Counted from the first letter of the stretch, positions 8,611 through 17,650 are shown. The stretch is 64,000 bases of DNA from Actinoplanes ianthinogenes (GCF_018324205.1 NZ_AP023356.1:6883501-6947500), one strand, 5' to 3'. Notes: generated by a model not told the origin, from the sequence alone. Numbers and translations: made by a program.

Positions 8611-9234
8611 ATGCTTTCCGGTACGCGGCGGGGCGCGCTCAGGGCGTACGGTAAATGTCTTGTTGTTGTGCTTTTGATCGGTTTTGCCGTGACGGGCGAG
8701 CGGACCGTGACGCGCGTCGTTCCCGGGCCGCCGCCGGCCGTCGTGGGGCCGCTGGTGGCCGACGGGTTCCGGTCCGAGCGGACGTTTCCGCTGGTGGCCG
8801 AGCCGGTGCGGCTGCGGATCCCGGCGCTGCGGGTGGACAGCGGGTTGCAGCCGCTCGGGTTGCGCCGGGACGGGACGATCGCGGTGCCGGACCGGGTCGA
8901 GGTGGCGGGGTGGTACCGGTTCGGGCCGCGGCCGGGGCAGCCGGGGCCCGCGGTGATCCTCGGGCACGTCGACTCGAAGACCGGGCCGGGGATCTTCGCG
9001 CGGCTCAGCGGGCTGCGGGCCGGGGCGCTGGTCGGTGTCGAGCGGGCGGACGGGAGCAGCGTGACGTTCCGGATCACCGGGCTGTCGCGGGTGCCGAAGG
9101 TGGAGTTTCCGACGGATCTGGTCTATGCGCCGACGCTGGATCCGACGTTGCGGCTGGTCACGTGCGGGGGCAGTTTCGATGCCGCCCGGGGAAGCTATCG
9201 GGACAATGTCATCGCCTTCGCCGATCTCGCGTAG
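8611..9234 (+). CDS. Class F sortase
   Basis: A 207-aa protein with one N-terminal signal anchor (CLVVVLLIGFAV) and a sortase beta-barrel. The catalytic residues are His in ILGHVDSKTGPG, Cys in RLVTCGGSFD and Arg in GSYRDNVI, in the order expected for sortases. The RLRIPALRVDSGLQPLG opening is typical of the actinobacterial class F group. The ATG at 8611 begins 1 bp after the preceding stop, and the following gene starts 29 bp before this one ends, so the three genes form an operon. Class F sortases are often stand-alone and their substrates are mostly unknown. Here the flanking secreted and membrane-anchored proteins are the first candidates for partners, though neither has a clear sorting signal. 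Confidence 0.92.
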   Translation: MLSGTRRGALRAYGKCLVVVLLIGFAVTGERTVTRVVPGPPPAVVGPLVADGFRSERTFPLVAEPVRLRIPALRVDSGLQPLGLRRDGTIAVPDRVEVAGWYRFGPRPGQPGPAVILGHVDSKTGPGIFARLSGLRAGALVGVERADGSSVTFRITGLSRVPKVEFPTDLVYAPTLDPTLRLVTCGGSFDAARGSYRDNVIAFADLA

Positions 9235-10498
9235 GTCCCGGGCCGGGGTGGCGGTGGCCGCTCTCGCGCTGGTCGCGGTGCCCGGGTTCGCGGTTCCCGG
9301 CCCTTCGGGAGCCGCGGGTCCTCGGGCGTCGGCTTCTCGGGCGTCGGCTTCCCGAGCGTCGGCTTCCCGGGACGTGGCTTCTCCGGGCGTGGCTTCTCCG
9401 GGCTCAGCTTCTCCCGGCGTGGCTTCTCCGGCGGCGGCCCCGGTGCCGCTGCCGATCGACGCGGTGCTGGCCGGGGCGGGGGAGACGACGCTGGTCGTGG
9501 ACCTGGGTGCGGCGCCGTCGGCCGGCCGGGGAAGCGTGGCGGTCAGTGTCGACGGCCGGCCACAGCGCGCCGAGTTGACGCCGGTGGTCTCCTCGAAGCT
9601 GGCGGTGTCCATCGTGGTCGACGCGTCGGCGGACGGTGCGGCGGCGCTGCCGGGCTGGCTCAGTGCCGGGGCCCGGTTCAGCCTGGCGGCGCCGGCCCGG
9701 ACCCGGACCGTGGTGATCGCGGACCGGGCGCCGGCCGGGGTGATCGCCGGGCCGGTGCGCGGGCCGGCCGGGGTGGTGCGGGCGCTCGGCGCGGTGCGGG
9801 CGGGCGGGACGCGGGACACCGCGGCGGCACTGACGCTGGCCGCGGGGCAGTTCCCGGCGGAGCCGGTGGGGCAGCGAATCGCGGTGCTGTACACCACGGC
9901 GACCGGGATCGACGGGCTGAGCGCCGCCCGGTTGGCCGACCGGTTCCGGACGGCGGGGACTCTGCTGGTGGTGGTGGGCACCGCGGATCCGCGGCGGTAC
10001 TGGTCGACGGCGGCCGCGGCGACCGGGGGATTCTTTGCGCCGGCCGGTGACCCGGTGGTGGTGCCGGCGCTGGACCAGGTGGAGACGGCGTTGCGCGGCC
10101 GGGGCCTGGTGCGGTTCGCCGCGCCGGCGTCCTCGCCCGCCCGGGTGTCGGTGTCCGTGCGCTCCGGTGACCTGCTTCTCTCCGGCGAGACGGTGCTCGG
10201 CGCGGCGCCACCCGCCGGCTCTCGCCGGTATGAGCTGCTCGGCGCCGCGGCCGGCCTCGTCCTGCTCGTGCTCCTGGCGGTCCTGATCCTCGTGGTGGTG
10301 CGTCGTCGCCGGTCGCGGACCGCGCGGGTGGGGCCGGCCTCGCCCTACGCGGTCCTGCTCGGCGGGCCGCCGCTGCCGCCGCCGCTGTCCCCGCCGTCTC
10401 CCGGCGTCGAGCTGCCGCCCGCGCCGCCGTCGGCCGGGACGATGCGGCCGGCCGCTCGCGGTCGCGCCCCGATCCCCGATCCCCCTCCCGGCGACTGA
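9206..10498 (+). CDS. Membrane-anchored exported protein with Ser/Ala repeats and vWA-like core
   Basis: 430 aa. A signal sequence (VAVAALALVAVPGFAVPG) leads into a low-complexity stretch of RASAS and SPGVA/SPGSA pentapeptides. The globular core of about 230 residues has KLAVSIVVDASAD, which resembles the first strand of a von Willebrand A domain with a non-standard metal motif (DASAD for DxSxS), and later LLVVVGTADP and a GTRDTAAAL segment. Near the C-terminus comes a transmembrane helix (GLVLLVLLAVLILVVV), an RRRR stop-transfer and a Pro-rich cytoplasmic tail. The ATG at 9206 overlaps the sortase gene by 29 bp. Function unknown; the topology suits a cell-envelope scaffold working with the sortase. 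Confidence 0.72.
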   Translation: MSSPSPISRRSRAGVAVAALALVAVPGFAVPGPSGAAGPRASASRASASRASASRDVASPGVASPGSASPGVASPAAAPVPLPIDAVLAGAGETTLVVDLGAAPSAGRGSVAVSVDGRPQRAELTPVVSSKLAVSIVVDASADGAAALPGWLSAGARFSLAAPARTRTVVIADRAPAGVIAGPVRGPAGVVRALGAVRAGGTRDTAAALTLAAGQFPAEPVGQRIAVLYTTATGIDGLSAARLADRFRTAGTLLVVVGTADPRRYWSTAAAATGGFFAPAGDPVVVPALDQVETALRGRGLVRFAAPASSPARVSVSVRSGDLLLSGETVLGAAPPAGSRRYELLGAAAGLVLLVLLAVLILVVVRRRRSRTARVGPASPYAVLLGGPPLPPPLSPPSPGVELPPAPPSAGTMRPAARGRAPIPDPPPGD

Positions 10499-10519
10499 CC
10501 GGGCCGGGGTCCCGGGTCG

Positions 10520-12073
10520 TCAGCGCAGCGGCACGTCCACGTAGGAGCCGCCGGTGACGGTGACCGAGCCGCCGGACGCGTTCTCGTCGTAGTAGAGCGG
10601 GTCGACGGTGTCCACGACCAGGGTCAGCGAGTGCCCGGCCGGCAGGTCGTACGCGGTCGCGAACAGGTCCACGTCGACGCTGCTCGTCCGGCTCAGCCAG
10701 GTGACCGGGGCGTGCGTGATCAGCTTGGCGTTGCCCAGGTTGTCCAGGTCGTACAGGTAGGTGACCAGGGTGCCGGTGTCGGCGGCGCCGGACAGCTCCA
10801 GGTGCACCTTCGGCACGCCGCGGATCAGCTGGGCACGGGACGGGCGCTCGGCCGCCCAGACGCCGGCCCGGCCGCGGTCGACGAACGGCAGCCAGATGCT
10901 CGGCTGCTGCCCGGTGATCGCCGAGGCGCCGTTGGTCAGCAGCACCACGCCGCCGTTCGCCACGGTGTCCTTGTCGGTGGGCAGCTTCTTGGTCCAGCCG
11001 CTGGAGACCGCGCCGCCGAGCAGGCCGGTGCCGTCCAGCAGACGGATCTTGCCGAGGCCGTAACGACGGGTGGTGCCGGCCAGGGCGGACCAGGTCGGGT
11101 ACGACTCGCCGTCGGCGTTGAGCGGGTCGATGTGCACCGCCGGCCGGCTCTCGATGCCGTTGTCGGTGCCGGCCAGGTAGTGGTCGAACCAGTCGTACAG
11201 GCTCTGCCAGGCGTCGTTGGGCAGCCCGAGCACGCCGGTGAGCTCGGCGATCGCGTGGTCGCCGGGCCGCAGTTCGAGACGCTTCGGGGTGGTCAGCTTG
11301 CCGAAGAAGTCGGTCAGCTGGTTCGGCGGGAAGAAGGAGTCGCCCCAGCCGTTGGCCAGGAGCACGGCCGGCTGGTTCGCGTTGATCGCGGACAGGTAGG
11401 TGCTCGCCGAGCGGGCCCTGCCCCACGCCTTGATCTGCTCGACGTTCGTGTTGCCGTTGAAGTCGCCGAGCATCCGGGTCAGCTCGGGACTCGGCTTGCC
11501 GACCAGTTGCGCCGCCAGCTGGAGCAGCCCGGACGACTGGAGGTGCCGGGTGTTGCCGGAGTACAGCGAGTAGACCAGGTCGGACCAGCCGCTGAGGGCC
11601 GCGACCGCCCGGATCCGCTTGTCCGCGCCGGCGCCGAGCAGGCTGATCCCGGCCCCGTACGAGATCCCGGCCGCCCCGATCCGGGTGGCGTCGGCGGGCG
11701 TGTTCGCGATCGTCCAGTCCAGCACCCGGGACAGGTCGGCCATGTCGAGCGGGCCGGCCGTGTCGATCGTGCCGCCGGAGAACCACCAGCCGCGAGGGGT
11801 GTACGAAACCACCACGTAGCCCTTGCCGGCCAGGATCTTCGCCTGCGCGAGGTACTCGGCGTCGTTGAGTCCCCAGCTGGACGGGAAGACGATCACCGGA
11901 TGCCGGCCGTCGCCGGCCGGGGCGATCCAGTTGGCCTTGAGTGTTACGCCGCCGTCCCCGGATATGTCCACGGCCTGGAAGCCCGTGGTGGAGGCTGCCC
12001 GCGCCGGGCTGGCGAGGCCGGCCACGATGAGTATCAATCCGATGAAAACCGAAAAAAGGCGGCGTAGTGCCAT
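10520..12073 (-). CDS. Secreted CocE/NonD-family alpha/beta-hydrolase (S15-like)
   Basis: 517 aa with a cleavable signal peptide (LFSVFIGLILIVAGLASPARA). The alpha/beta-hydrolase core shows the nucleophile elbow GISYGAG (Ser), a WGDSFFPP segment carrying the acid, and RPGDHA with the probable catalytic His. A C-terminal jelly-roll-like domain (about residues 370-517) holds LVTYLYDLD and SLTLVVDTVDP, as in the X-Pro dipeptidyl-peptidase C-terminal domain. The family hydrolyses esters or peptides; the substrate here is not predictable. It is transcribed divergently from a TetR regulator, with a clear inverted repeat between them, so repression by that TetR protein is likely. No close downstream gene shares its strand. 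Confidence 0.85.
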   Translation of the reverse strand: MALRRLFSVFIGLILIVAGLASPARAASTTGFQAVDISGDGGVTLKANWIAPAGDGRHPVIVFPSSWGLNDAEYLAQAKILAGKGYVVVSYTPRGWWFSGGTIDTAGPLDMADLSRVLDWTIANTPADATRIGAAGISYGAGISLLGAGADKRIRAVAALSGWSDLVYSLYSGNTRHLQSSGLLQLAAQLVGKPSPELTRMLGDFNGNTNVEQIKAWGRARSASTYLSAINANQPAVLLANGWGDSFFPPNQLTDFFGKLTTPKRLELRPGDHAIAELTGVLGLPNDAWQSLYDWFDHYLAGTDNGIESRPAVHIDPLNADGESYPTWSALAGTTRRYGLGKIRLLDGTGLLGGAVSSGWTKKLPTDKDTVANGGVVLLTNGASAITGQQPSIWLPFVDRGRAGVWAAERPSRAQLIRGVPKVHLELSGAADTGTLVTYLYDLDNLGNAKLITHAPVTWLSRTSSVDVDLFATAYDLPAGHSLTLVVDTVDPLYYDENASGGSVTVTGGSYVDVPLR

Positions 12074-12168
12074 AGCGCACTCCTGGGGCGGATCGGGCGG
12101 GTATGGCGACGCGTCGTGGCGGCAGCGTAGGAAGCCGTACCGAGAAAGTGAAGGTGATGACATTCTCG

Positions 12169-12198
12169 TTACCGACCGGTAACGTGACTGGTCGGTAA
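12169..12198. promoter_or_regulatory. Candidate TetR operator between the hydrolase and tetR genes
   Basis: TTACCGAC and GTCGGTAA form perfect 8-bp inverted arms separated by 14 bp. The left arm is also part of TTACCGACCGGTAA, itself nearly palindromic. The site is 8 bp before the tetR ATG and about 95 bp before the divergent hydrolase start, so one bound repressor could silence both genes. Seen directly; binding is inferred. Confidence 0.7.
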
Positions 12199-12205
12199 GG
12201 GGGCG

Positions 12206-12799
12206 ATGAGGATGCTCTACGGAACCCCGACTGCGCGTCGCCGCGACGCTCAGCGCAACCGTGCGGCCATCGTCATGGCCGCGAGCGAGGTGCTCACCGA
12301 GGCCGATCCGGTCTCGCTGATGCCGGAGATCGCCCGCCGCGCCGGTGTCGGCCAAGCCACGCTCTACCGGCACTTCCCGGATCGGCACGCCCTCACCGTC
12401 GCGGTGCTGGACCACCAGATCGACCGGCTCGAACAGGCCGCCGCCGAGCTGGCCGGGCACCCCGAGCACTTCGTCGAGCTGCTGCGGTCGGTGCTGCACA
12501 CCCAGATCGCGATGCGCGGCCTGGTGGTGCTGATCCGCCGGCTGGACAGCGCCACCCAGAACCGTTATCTCCAGCGCGCGCTGACCGCGCTGGGCGGCCC
12601 GCTGCGCCGGGCCCGCGAGCACGGGCACGTCCGGACCGACCTGGTCCCCGACGACCTGGTGCTGCTGTTCACCATGGTGCAGGGCGTCGCCGAGGCCACC
12701 ACCGACACGGCCGCCGCCCGGGCCGCGGCCGACCGCTCGGTGGACCTGATGCTGGACGGCGTCTGCCGCGCGCTCCCGGAGCAGTCTCAGCTTCGCTGA
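12206..12799 (+). CDS. TetR-family transcriptional regulator
   Basis: 197 aa. The N-terminal helix-turn-helix is clear: an RAAIVMAASEVL helix, then MPEIARRAGVGQATLYRHFPDRHAL, the standard recognition-helix signature with a YRHF core. The ligand-binding domain is all-helical and divergent. ATG 12206 follows an AAGGGGG ribosome site; ATG 12212 is an alternative. The gene is divergent from the CocE-like hydrolase and immediately preceded by an inverted repeat, which suggests autoregulation plus control of the hydrolase. The ligand is unknown. It ends 18 bp before a histidine kinase gene on the same strand, which may be read through from the same promoter. Confidence 0.92.
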   Translation: MRMLYGTPTARRRDAQRNRAAIVMAASEVLTEADPVSLMPEIARRAGVGQATLYRHFPDRHALTVAVLDHQIDRLEQAAAELAGHPEHFVELLRSVLHTQIAMRGLVVLIRRLDSATQNRYLQRALTALGGPLRRAREHGHVRTDLVPDDLVLLFTMVQGVAEATTDTAAARAAADRSVDLMLDGVCRALPEQSQLR

Positions 12800-12817
12800 C
12801 CGCCCGCCGAACAGCCC

Positions 12818-14317
12818 TTGACGGGAACGGAGACGCGGGGGGCGTTGCGGGTGCTAGGGCAGCTGGGTCAGAAACGGGTACTGGAGATCATCCCGACCGC
12901 GGTGATCGTCCGGGACCTGACCGGCCGGATCCTCTGGTGGAACGGCGGTGCCGAGCGGCTCTACGGCTGGCCGGCGGACGCGGCGTACGGCCACGTCACC
13001 CACCGGCTGTTCAGCACCACCTACGTCGACGGCGGCTCGCTGGCCGAGCAGACCGCGGCGCTGGAGCGGGACGGGCACTGGGACGGCACCATGCAGCACC
13101 TGACCGCCACCGGGCGGACCGTGACGGTGCTCAGCCGGCAGGTGCTCTACCGGCCGGAGAACGATGACGCGCCGGTCCAGGTTCTCGAGATCAACACCGA
13201 CGTCACCGCGGCCCGGGCGGCGCAGCAGGCCCTCGGGCTCAGCGAGCAGCGGTTCCGGGCACAGTTCACCCAGTCGCCGGTCGGCCAGGCGATCCGGAGT
13301 CTGGACGGCGCGCTGATCGCGGTCAACACCGCGTTCGCCGGGATGCTCGGCCGCCGGCCGGAGGAGGTGATCGGCCGGATCACCGGTGACGAGTTGCTGC
13401 ACCCGGAATCGGTGCCTGGGGTGCAACGGCAGTTCGCCCGGTTGTTCGCGGGGGAGGCCGACTCGTACACGCACGAGGCGCGGCTCCGGCACGCCGACGG
13501 GCACTGGGTGGACGTGGAGGCCACCGTCTCCCTGGTGCGCGACGCCGAGCAACGGCCCGAGCATCTGATCGTGGTGATCACCGACATCTGTGCGCGCGCG
13601 ACCGCGGAACGTGCCCGGGACCAGGCGGCGGCCGCGCTGGCCGAGCGCAACGCCGAGCTGGAAGCGGCCGACCGGTTCAAGCTCGACATGATCGGGATGC
13701 TCGGCCACGAGATCAACAACCCGCTCCAGTCGATCCTCGGGTTCACCGACCTGCTCGCCGCCGAGATGGACCCGGAGACCCCGCACGGCCGCCTGGTCGG
13801 CATCGTGAACCGGCAGGCCGAACGCCTCGACGAGATCGTCCGTGAGGTGCTGTCCCTGGTCAGCCTGGACACCGGCAACATCGCCGCGGTCCGCGAACGG
13901 CTGTCCCTGCGCGCCGAGCTGGCCCGTGCCCTCGAGGCGACCGGCCGGCGGGACGTCCCGGTGCTCGGCCCGGACGCCAAGGTGCTCTTCCACCCCGCCC
14001 ACTTGCAGCAGGTGGTGGTGAACCTGCTCTCGAACGCGGACAAGTACGCCGGCGGCGCCAGTGTCCTGCGGATCGAGGCGGACGGCGACCGGGTCCGGCT
14101 GCGGGTCGAGGACCGCGGACCGGGGGTGCCGGAGGAGTTCCGGCCCCGGCTGTTCGAACGGCTGGCCCGCGCGGACCAGACCGCCGGCACGGTTCGCGGG
14201 ACCGGGCTGGGCCTGTACATCGTGCGCAGCCTGGCCCAGGCCAACCACGGCGACGTCCGGCACGAGCCGCACCCGGACGGCGGCTCGGTCTTCGTCGTCG
14301 AAGCCGACGCCGCCTGA
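12818..14317 (+). CDS. PAS-PAS sensor histidine kinase (orphan, soluble)
   Basis: About 499 aa with no transmembrane helix. The first PAS (residues 20-130) contains RILWWNGGAERLYGWPAD. The second (about 145-255) contains AVNTAFAGMLGRRPEEVIG and the PAC-type HADGHWVDVEATVSLV. A short coiled linker leads to the HisKA box MLGHEINNPLQSILGF, with the phospho-accepting His, and the HATPase has NLLSNADKYAGG, DRGPGVPEE and GTGLGLYIV. The start is uncertain: TTG 12818 gives the longest form and GTG 12851 is equally plausible. No response regulator gene is adjacent, so it is an orphan. Its PAS-kinase part is paralogous to the gene at 60724-63051. The signal is unknown; no Cys or heme motif in the PAS domains stands out. 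Confidence 0.88.
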   Translation: MTGTETRGALRVLGQLGQKRVLEIIPTAVIVRDLTGRILWWNGGAERLYGWPADAAYGHVTHRLFSTTYVDGGSLAEQTAALERDGHWDGTMQHLTATGRTVTVLSRQVLYRPENDDAPVQVLEINTDVTAARAAQQALGLSEQRFRAQFTQSPVGQAIRSLDGALIAVNTAFAGMLGRRPEEVIGRITGDELLHPESVPGVQRQFARLFAGEADSYTHEARLRHADGHWVDVEATVSLVRDAEQRPEHLIVVITDICARATAERARDQAAAALAERNAELEAADRFKLDMIGMLGHEINNPLQSILGFTDLLAAEMDPETPHGRLVGIVNRQAERLDEIVREVLSLVSLDTGNIAAVRERLSLRAELARALEATGRRDVPVLGPDAKVLFHPAHLQQVVVNLLSNADKYAGGASVLRIEADGDRVRLRVEDRGPGVPEEFRPRLFERLARADQTAGTVRGTGLGLYIVRSLAQANHGDVRHEPHPDGGSVFVVEADAA

Positions 14318-14483
14318 CCCCGGAGGTGCTGGTGGGGGCGCGGCACGGCGTACCGGAAAAATGGGGTGCATGCCAGTGATGCGTAAGCATGCGACGGATC
14401 GGCGTTTCCTGGGAGTGTCATTCAGGTTGGCTGGGTACCTTGACTGACTCGGGTGCCGGATCCCGGCGCCCGCTTCGCACTCT

Positions 14484-15794
14484 GTGAGGGAGTTGATTTC
14501 CGCCGTGGGCGGATACGGGTGGCAAGTTGTCCTCGTCGTGGTGCTGGTGCTGCTCAACGCGGCTTTCTCCGGCAGTGAGATGGCCCTGATCTCGCTCCGG
14601 GAGAGTCAGCTCCAGCGTCTGGAGCGGCAGACCCGCACCGGGCGCACCCTGGCCCGGCTCGCCCGGGACCCGAACCGGTTTCTCGCCACCATTCAGATCG
14701 GCATCACGCTGGCCGGGTTCCTGGCGTCGGCGGCCGCGGCCGTCTCGCTGGCCCAGCCGCTGATCGAGCCGCTCGGGTTCCTCGGCACCGCCGCCGAGCC
14801 GGCCGCGATCGTGCTCATCACCATCGTGCTGACGTTCTTCACGCTGGTCGTCGGCGAGCTCGCGCCGAAACGGATCGCCATGCAGCGGGCCGAGGGCTGG
14901 GCGCTGCTGGTGGCCCGCCCGCTGGACGTGCTGGCCACGCTGAGCCGCCCGGTGGTCTGGCTGCTCGGCAAGGCGACCGACCTGGTGGTCCGGATGGCCG
15001 GCGGCGACCCGGACGCGGGCCGCGAGGAGGTCTCCGCCGAGGAGATCCGCGACATGGTCGCCCAGCAGCAGGAGTTCACCCCGGAGCAGCGGACCATCAT
15101 CAGCGGCGCGTTCGAGATCGCCGACCGGACCCTGCGGGAGATCCTGGTGCCGCGCCGCGACGTGCTGATCCTGCCGGCCGACCTGCCGGCCGCCGAGGGC
15201 CTGCGGCGGCTGGTCGCCGGCGCGCACTCGCGCGCCCCGGTGACCGGCCCGATGGGCCTGGACGACGTGCTCGGCGTGGTGCACCTGCGGGATCTGATCG
15301 GCGCCGAGGGCCCGGTGCGCGGCCACATGTTCGACCCGCTGTTCCTTCCCGAGACGTTGAAGATCGCCGACGCGATGCGCCAGCTGCGCACCCAGCGCCA
15401 GCAGTTCGCCCTGGTGGTGGACGAGCGCGGGGCGATCGACGGGATCGTCACGATGGAGGACCTGGTCGAGGAGGTGGTCGGCGAGATCTACGACGAGACC
15501 GACCGGGACGTGCAGTCGGTGGTGCGCGAGGAGGACGGCGCGATGCTGCTGCCCGGCACCTTCCCGATCCACGACCTGCCGGACATCGGCGTCGAGCTCG
15601 ACGAACAGGACGAGGGCGACTACACCACGGTGGCCGGCCTGGTGCTGGCCCGGCTCGGGCACATCCCGACCGCGCCGGGCGAGACGGTGGCGATCGACGG
15701 GCACACCGCCGAGGTCGTGGAGATCACCGGGCGGGCGATCACCCAGCTGCGGCTGCGGGCGGTGCCGAGCGAGGAGACGGCCCCGGTCGGCTGA
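14484..15794 (+). CDS. CNNM/CorC-type (DUF21-CBS-CorC_HlyC) membrane protein
   Basis: 436 aa in the order typical for this family. An N-terminal DUF21 module has four hydrophobic segments, beginning VVLVVVLVLLNAAFSGSEMALIS, where the FSGSEMA signature is diagnostic. A cytoplasmic CBS pair follows (EILVPRRDVLILPAD and QQFALVVDERGAIDGIVTMEDLVEE), then a C-terminal CorC_HlyC domain with LGHIPTAPGETVAIDGH. The family was long called hemolysin C-like but is linked to Mg2+/Co2+ transport or homeostasis. Transport in this organism is inferred. GTG 14484 is taken as the start because it gives a complete first membrane segment; TTG 14493 is an alternative. A 166-bp spacer separates it from the kinase upstream. 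Confidence 0.92.
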   Translation: MRELISAVGGYGWQVVLVVVLVLLNAAFSGSEMALISLRESQLQRLERQTRTGRTLARLARDPNRFLATIQIGITLAGFLASAAAAVSLAQPLIEPLGFLGTAAEPAAIVLITIVLTFFTLVVGELAPKRIAMQRAEGWALLVARPLDVLATLSRPVVWLLGKATDLVVRMAGGDPDAGREEVSAEEIRDMVAQQQEFTPEQRTIISGAFEIADRTLREILVPRRDVLILPADLPAAEGLRRLVAGAHSRAPVTGPMGLDDVLGVVHLRDLIGAEGPVRGHMFDPLFLPETLKIADAMRQLRTQRQQFALVVDERGAIDGIVTMEDLVEEVVGEIYDETDRDVQSVVREEDGAMLLPGTFPIHDLPDIGVELDEQDEGDYTTVAGLVLARLGHIPTAPGETVAIDGHTAEVVEITGRAITQLRLRAVPSEETAPVG

Positions 15795-15838
15795 GCGGCC
15801 AGGTTTAGTTTCCGATGCGGATCGGGCAGGCTGCGGGC

Positions 15839-17077
15839 ATGCCCACGATCATCGCGCTCGTGTTGCTGGGCGCGGTGCTCGGTTTCGCCGTGGCCCGGCC
15901 ACGCGGCCTGCCCGAGGCGGCCGCCGCGCTCCCGGCCGCGCTGCTCTGCGTCGTCCTCGGCCTGGTCACCCCGTCGGCGGCGGCGCACGAGATCCGCGAG
16001 CTGCTGCCGACCGTCCTGTTCCTGGCCGCGGTGCTGGTGCTGGCCTATCTGGCCGAGAAGCACGGGGTGTTCGAGTACGCCGGAGCGGCCGTCGCCCGGT
16101 TCGGCCGCTGCCGCCCGCGCCGGCTGCTCACCGCGGTCTTCGCGACGGCCGCGGTGACCACCGCGATCCTCAGCCTGGACGCCACCATCGTGCTGCTCAC
16201 CCCGGTCGTGCTGACCGTCGCGGCGCGCGCCGGGGTGGCGCCCCGCCCGCACGTCTACGCCTGCACGCACCTGGCGAACTCGGCGTCGCTGCTGCTGCCG
16301 GTGTCGAACCTGACCAACCTGCTGGCGTTCGCGGCCAGCGGGCTGAGCTTCGCCGGGTTCGCCGCGCTGATGGCCGTCCCGTGGCTGGTGGTGGTCGCCG
16401 CCGAGTACCTGATCTTCCGGTTCTTCTTCCGCCGCGACCTGGTCGGCCGGGCGGCGGAGCCCGCCCCGCCCGGCCCGGCCCCGCGGTACGCCCTGGTCGT
16501 GCTCGCCGCGACGCTGGCCGGGTTCGCCGGGTTGCAGCCGCTCGGCGTGGATCCGGCCTGGGTGGCGGCGGCCGGCGCGCTCGCCCTGGCGGTGCCGCTG
16601 TTCCGGCGCGGCGAGGAGCGGCTCCGCACGCTGCTCGACGAGGCGAACCCGCTGTTCTGCGCATTCGTGCTGGCGCTGGGCGTGGTGGTGCTCGCGGTCC
16701 GGTCACACGGGCTCGGCGACCGGATCGACGGCCTGGTCCCGGCGCACGCCGACCTGCTCGGGCTGCTGGCCGTGGCCGGGCTGGCCGCGCTGCTGGCCAA
16801 CGTGCTGAACAACCTGCCGGCCACGCTCGTGCTGCTGCCGGCCGCCGCGCATTCGCCGGGGCTGCTGCTGGCGGTGCTGATCGGGGTGAACGTGGGACCG
16901 AACCTGACCTACGTGGGGTCGCTCGCGACCCTGCTGTGGCGGCGGATCCTGCACAGCCGGGACGCGGCGCCGCGTACCTCGGAGTTCCTCCTGCTGGGCC
17001 TGGCCACGGTGCCGTTGTGCCTGGTCGTCGCGGTGGTGGCGCTCTGGGCCGCGCTCCGCGCCGGAGGCGTCTCCTAA
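15839..17077 (+). CDS. ArsB/NhaD-type anion permease
   Basis: About 412 aa, with some 10-12 hydrophobic segments, of the ion transporter superfamily. LSLDATIVLLTPVV and ANSASLLLPVSNLTNLL match the two conserved re-entrant regions, and NVGPNLTYVGSLATLLWRR matches the ArsB-type motif NLGPxxTxxGSLATLLW near the C-terminus. An efflux role for arsenite or another anion is suggested by that motif. There is no arsR, arsC or arsA nearby, so arsenic specificity is not established. ATG 15839 is preferred over ATG 15815 because it starts right at the first helix. Its stop shares CTAA with the stop of the convergent tetR gene. Confidence 0.8.
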   Translation: MPTIIALVLLGAVLGFAVARPRGLPEAAAALPAALLCVVLGLVTPSAAAHEIRELLPTVLFLAAVLVLAYLAEKHGVFEYAGAAVARFGRCRPRRLLTAVFATAAVTTAILSLDATIVLLTPVVLTVAARAGVAPRPHVYACTHLANSASLLLPVSNLTNLLAFAASGLSFAGFAALMAVPWLVVVAAEYLIFRFFFRRDLVGRAAEPAPPGPAPRYALVVLAATLAGFAGLQPLGVDPAWVAAAGALALAVPLFRRGEERLRTLLDEANPLFCAFVLALGVVVLAVRSHGLGDRIDGLVPAHADLLGLLAVAGLAALLANVLNNLPATLVLLPAAAHSPGLLLAVLIGVNVGPNLTYVGSLATLLWRRILHSRDAAPRTSEFLLLGLATVPLCLVVAVVALWAALRAGGVS

Positions 17078-17634
17078 GCGGTCACGGCTCGCAGGGAGGT
17101 GAGCGTCTCGCGCATCAGCCGGCCCAGGTCGGCCGGCTCCGGCGCCTCGACCCACCGGTGGAACGCCACCCGGAACACCACGATCCCGGCCTCCGCCGCG
17201 AGCGTCGCCGCCGGGTCCGGAACCCCGCGCCGCCGCAGCCCGCCGGCCAGCGCGGCGCCCAGCCGGGCCATCTTGATCAGCTCACGTTCGCGCAGCTCGG
17301 CGTTGGCGTCGACGACCGACTGCCGGCGCCGGGAGTACGCGTGGTCGCGCCCGAGCGGCCCGGCAGCCGCGTCCAGCGCGGCCGCCACCACGGCCAGCGG
17401 CGCCGCCTCGGCCGGCGCCGACGCCAGCCCCTCCAGCAGGGCTTTCTCCAGGGTCTCGGAACCGCCGAACAGCACCTCGCGCTTGTCCGCGTAGTGCCGG
17501 AAGAAGGTGCGCGCGGTCACTCCGGCCCGCTGGGCGATCTCGGCCACGGTCGTCTGCTCGTAGCCCCGCTCGACGTACAACTCCATCGCCGCCTCGCGGA
17601 GGCGGCCGGCGGCCCCGGGTTCCCAACGCACCAT
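17074..17634 (-). CDS. TetR-family regulator
   Basis: 186 aa. The DNA-binding part is RLREAAMELYVERGYEQTT followed by VAEIAQRAGVTARTFFRHYADK, a strong TetR signature; the FFRHYADKREVLFG recognition region is common in actinobacterial regulators. The C-terminal domain is helical with conserved Arg-rich segments. ATG 17634 (MVRWEPG) is chosen because family members usually start there. ATG 17652 is possible but would place its start codon inside the operator. It is divergent from the NAD-dependent epimerase at 17720, with a 50-bp operator region between, so the epimerase is the probable target. Ligand unknown. Confidence 0.92.
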   Translation of the reverse strand: MVRWEPGAAGRLREAAMELYVERGYEQTTVAEIAQRAGVTARTFFRHYADKREVLFGGSETLEKALLEGLASAPAEAAPLAVVAAALDAAAGPLGRDHAYSRRRQSVVDANAELRERELIKMARLGAALAGGLRRRGVPDPAATLAAEAGIVVFRVAFHRWVEAPEPADLGRLMRETLTSLRAVTA

Positions 17635-17650
17635 ACGGGTGATCGTAGTC

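Noticed and set aside
9320..9430. Short direct repeats resembling a CRISPR array
   Set aside because: They are contiguous 15-nt coding repeats (RASAS/SPGVA) without unique spacers.
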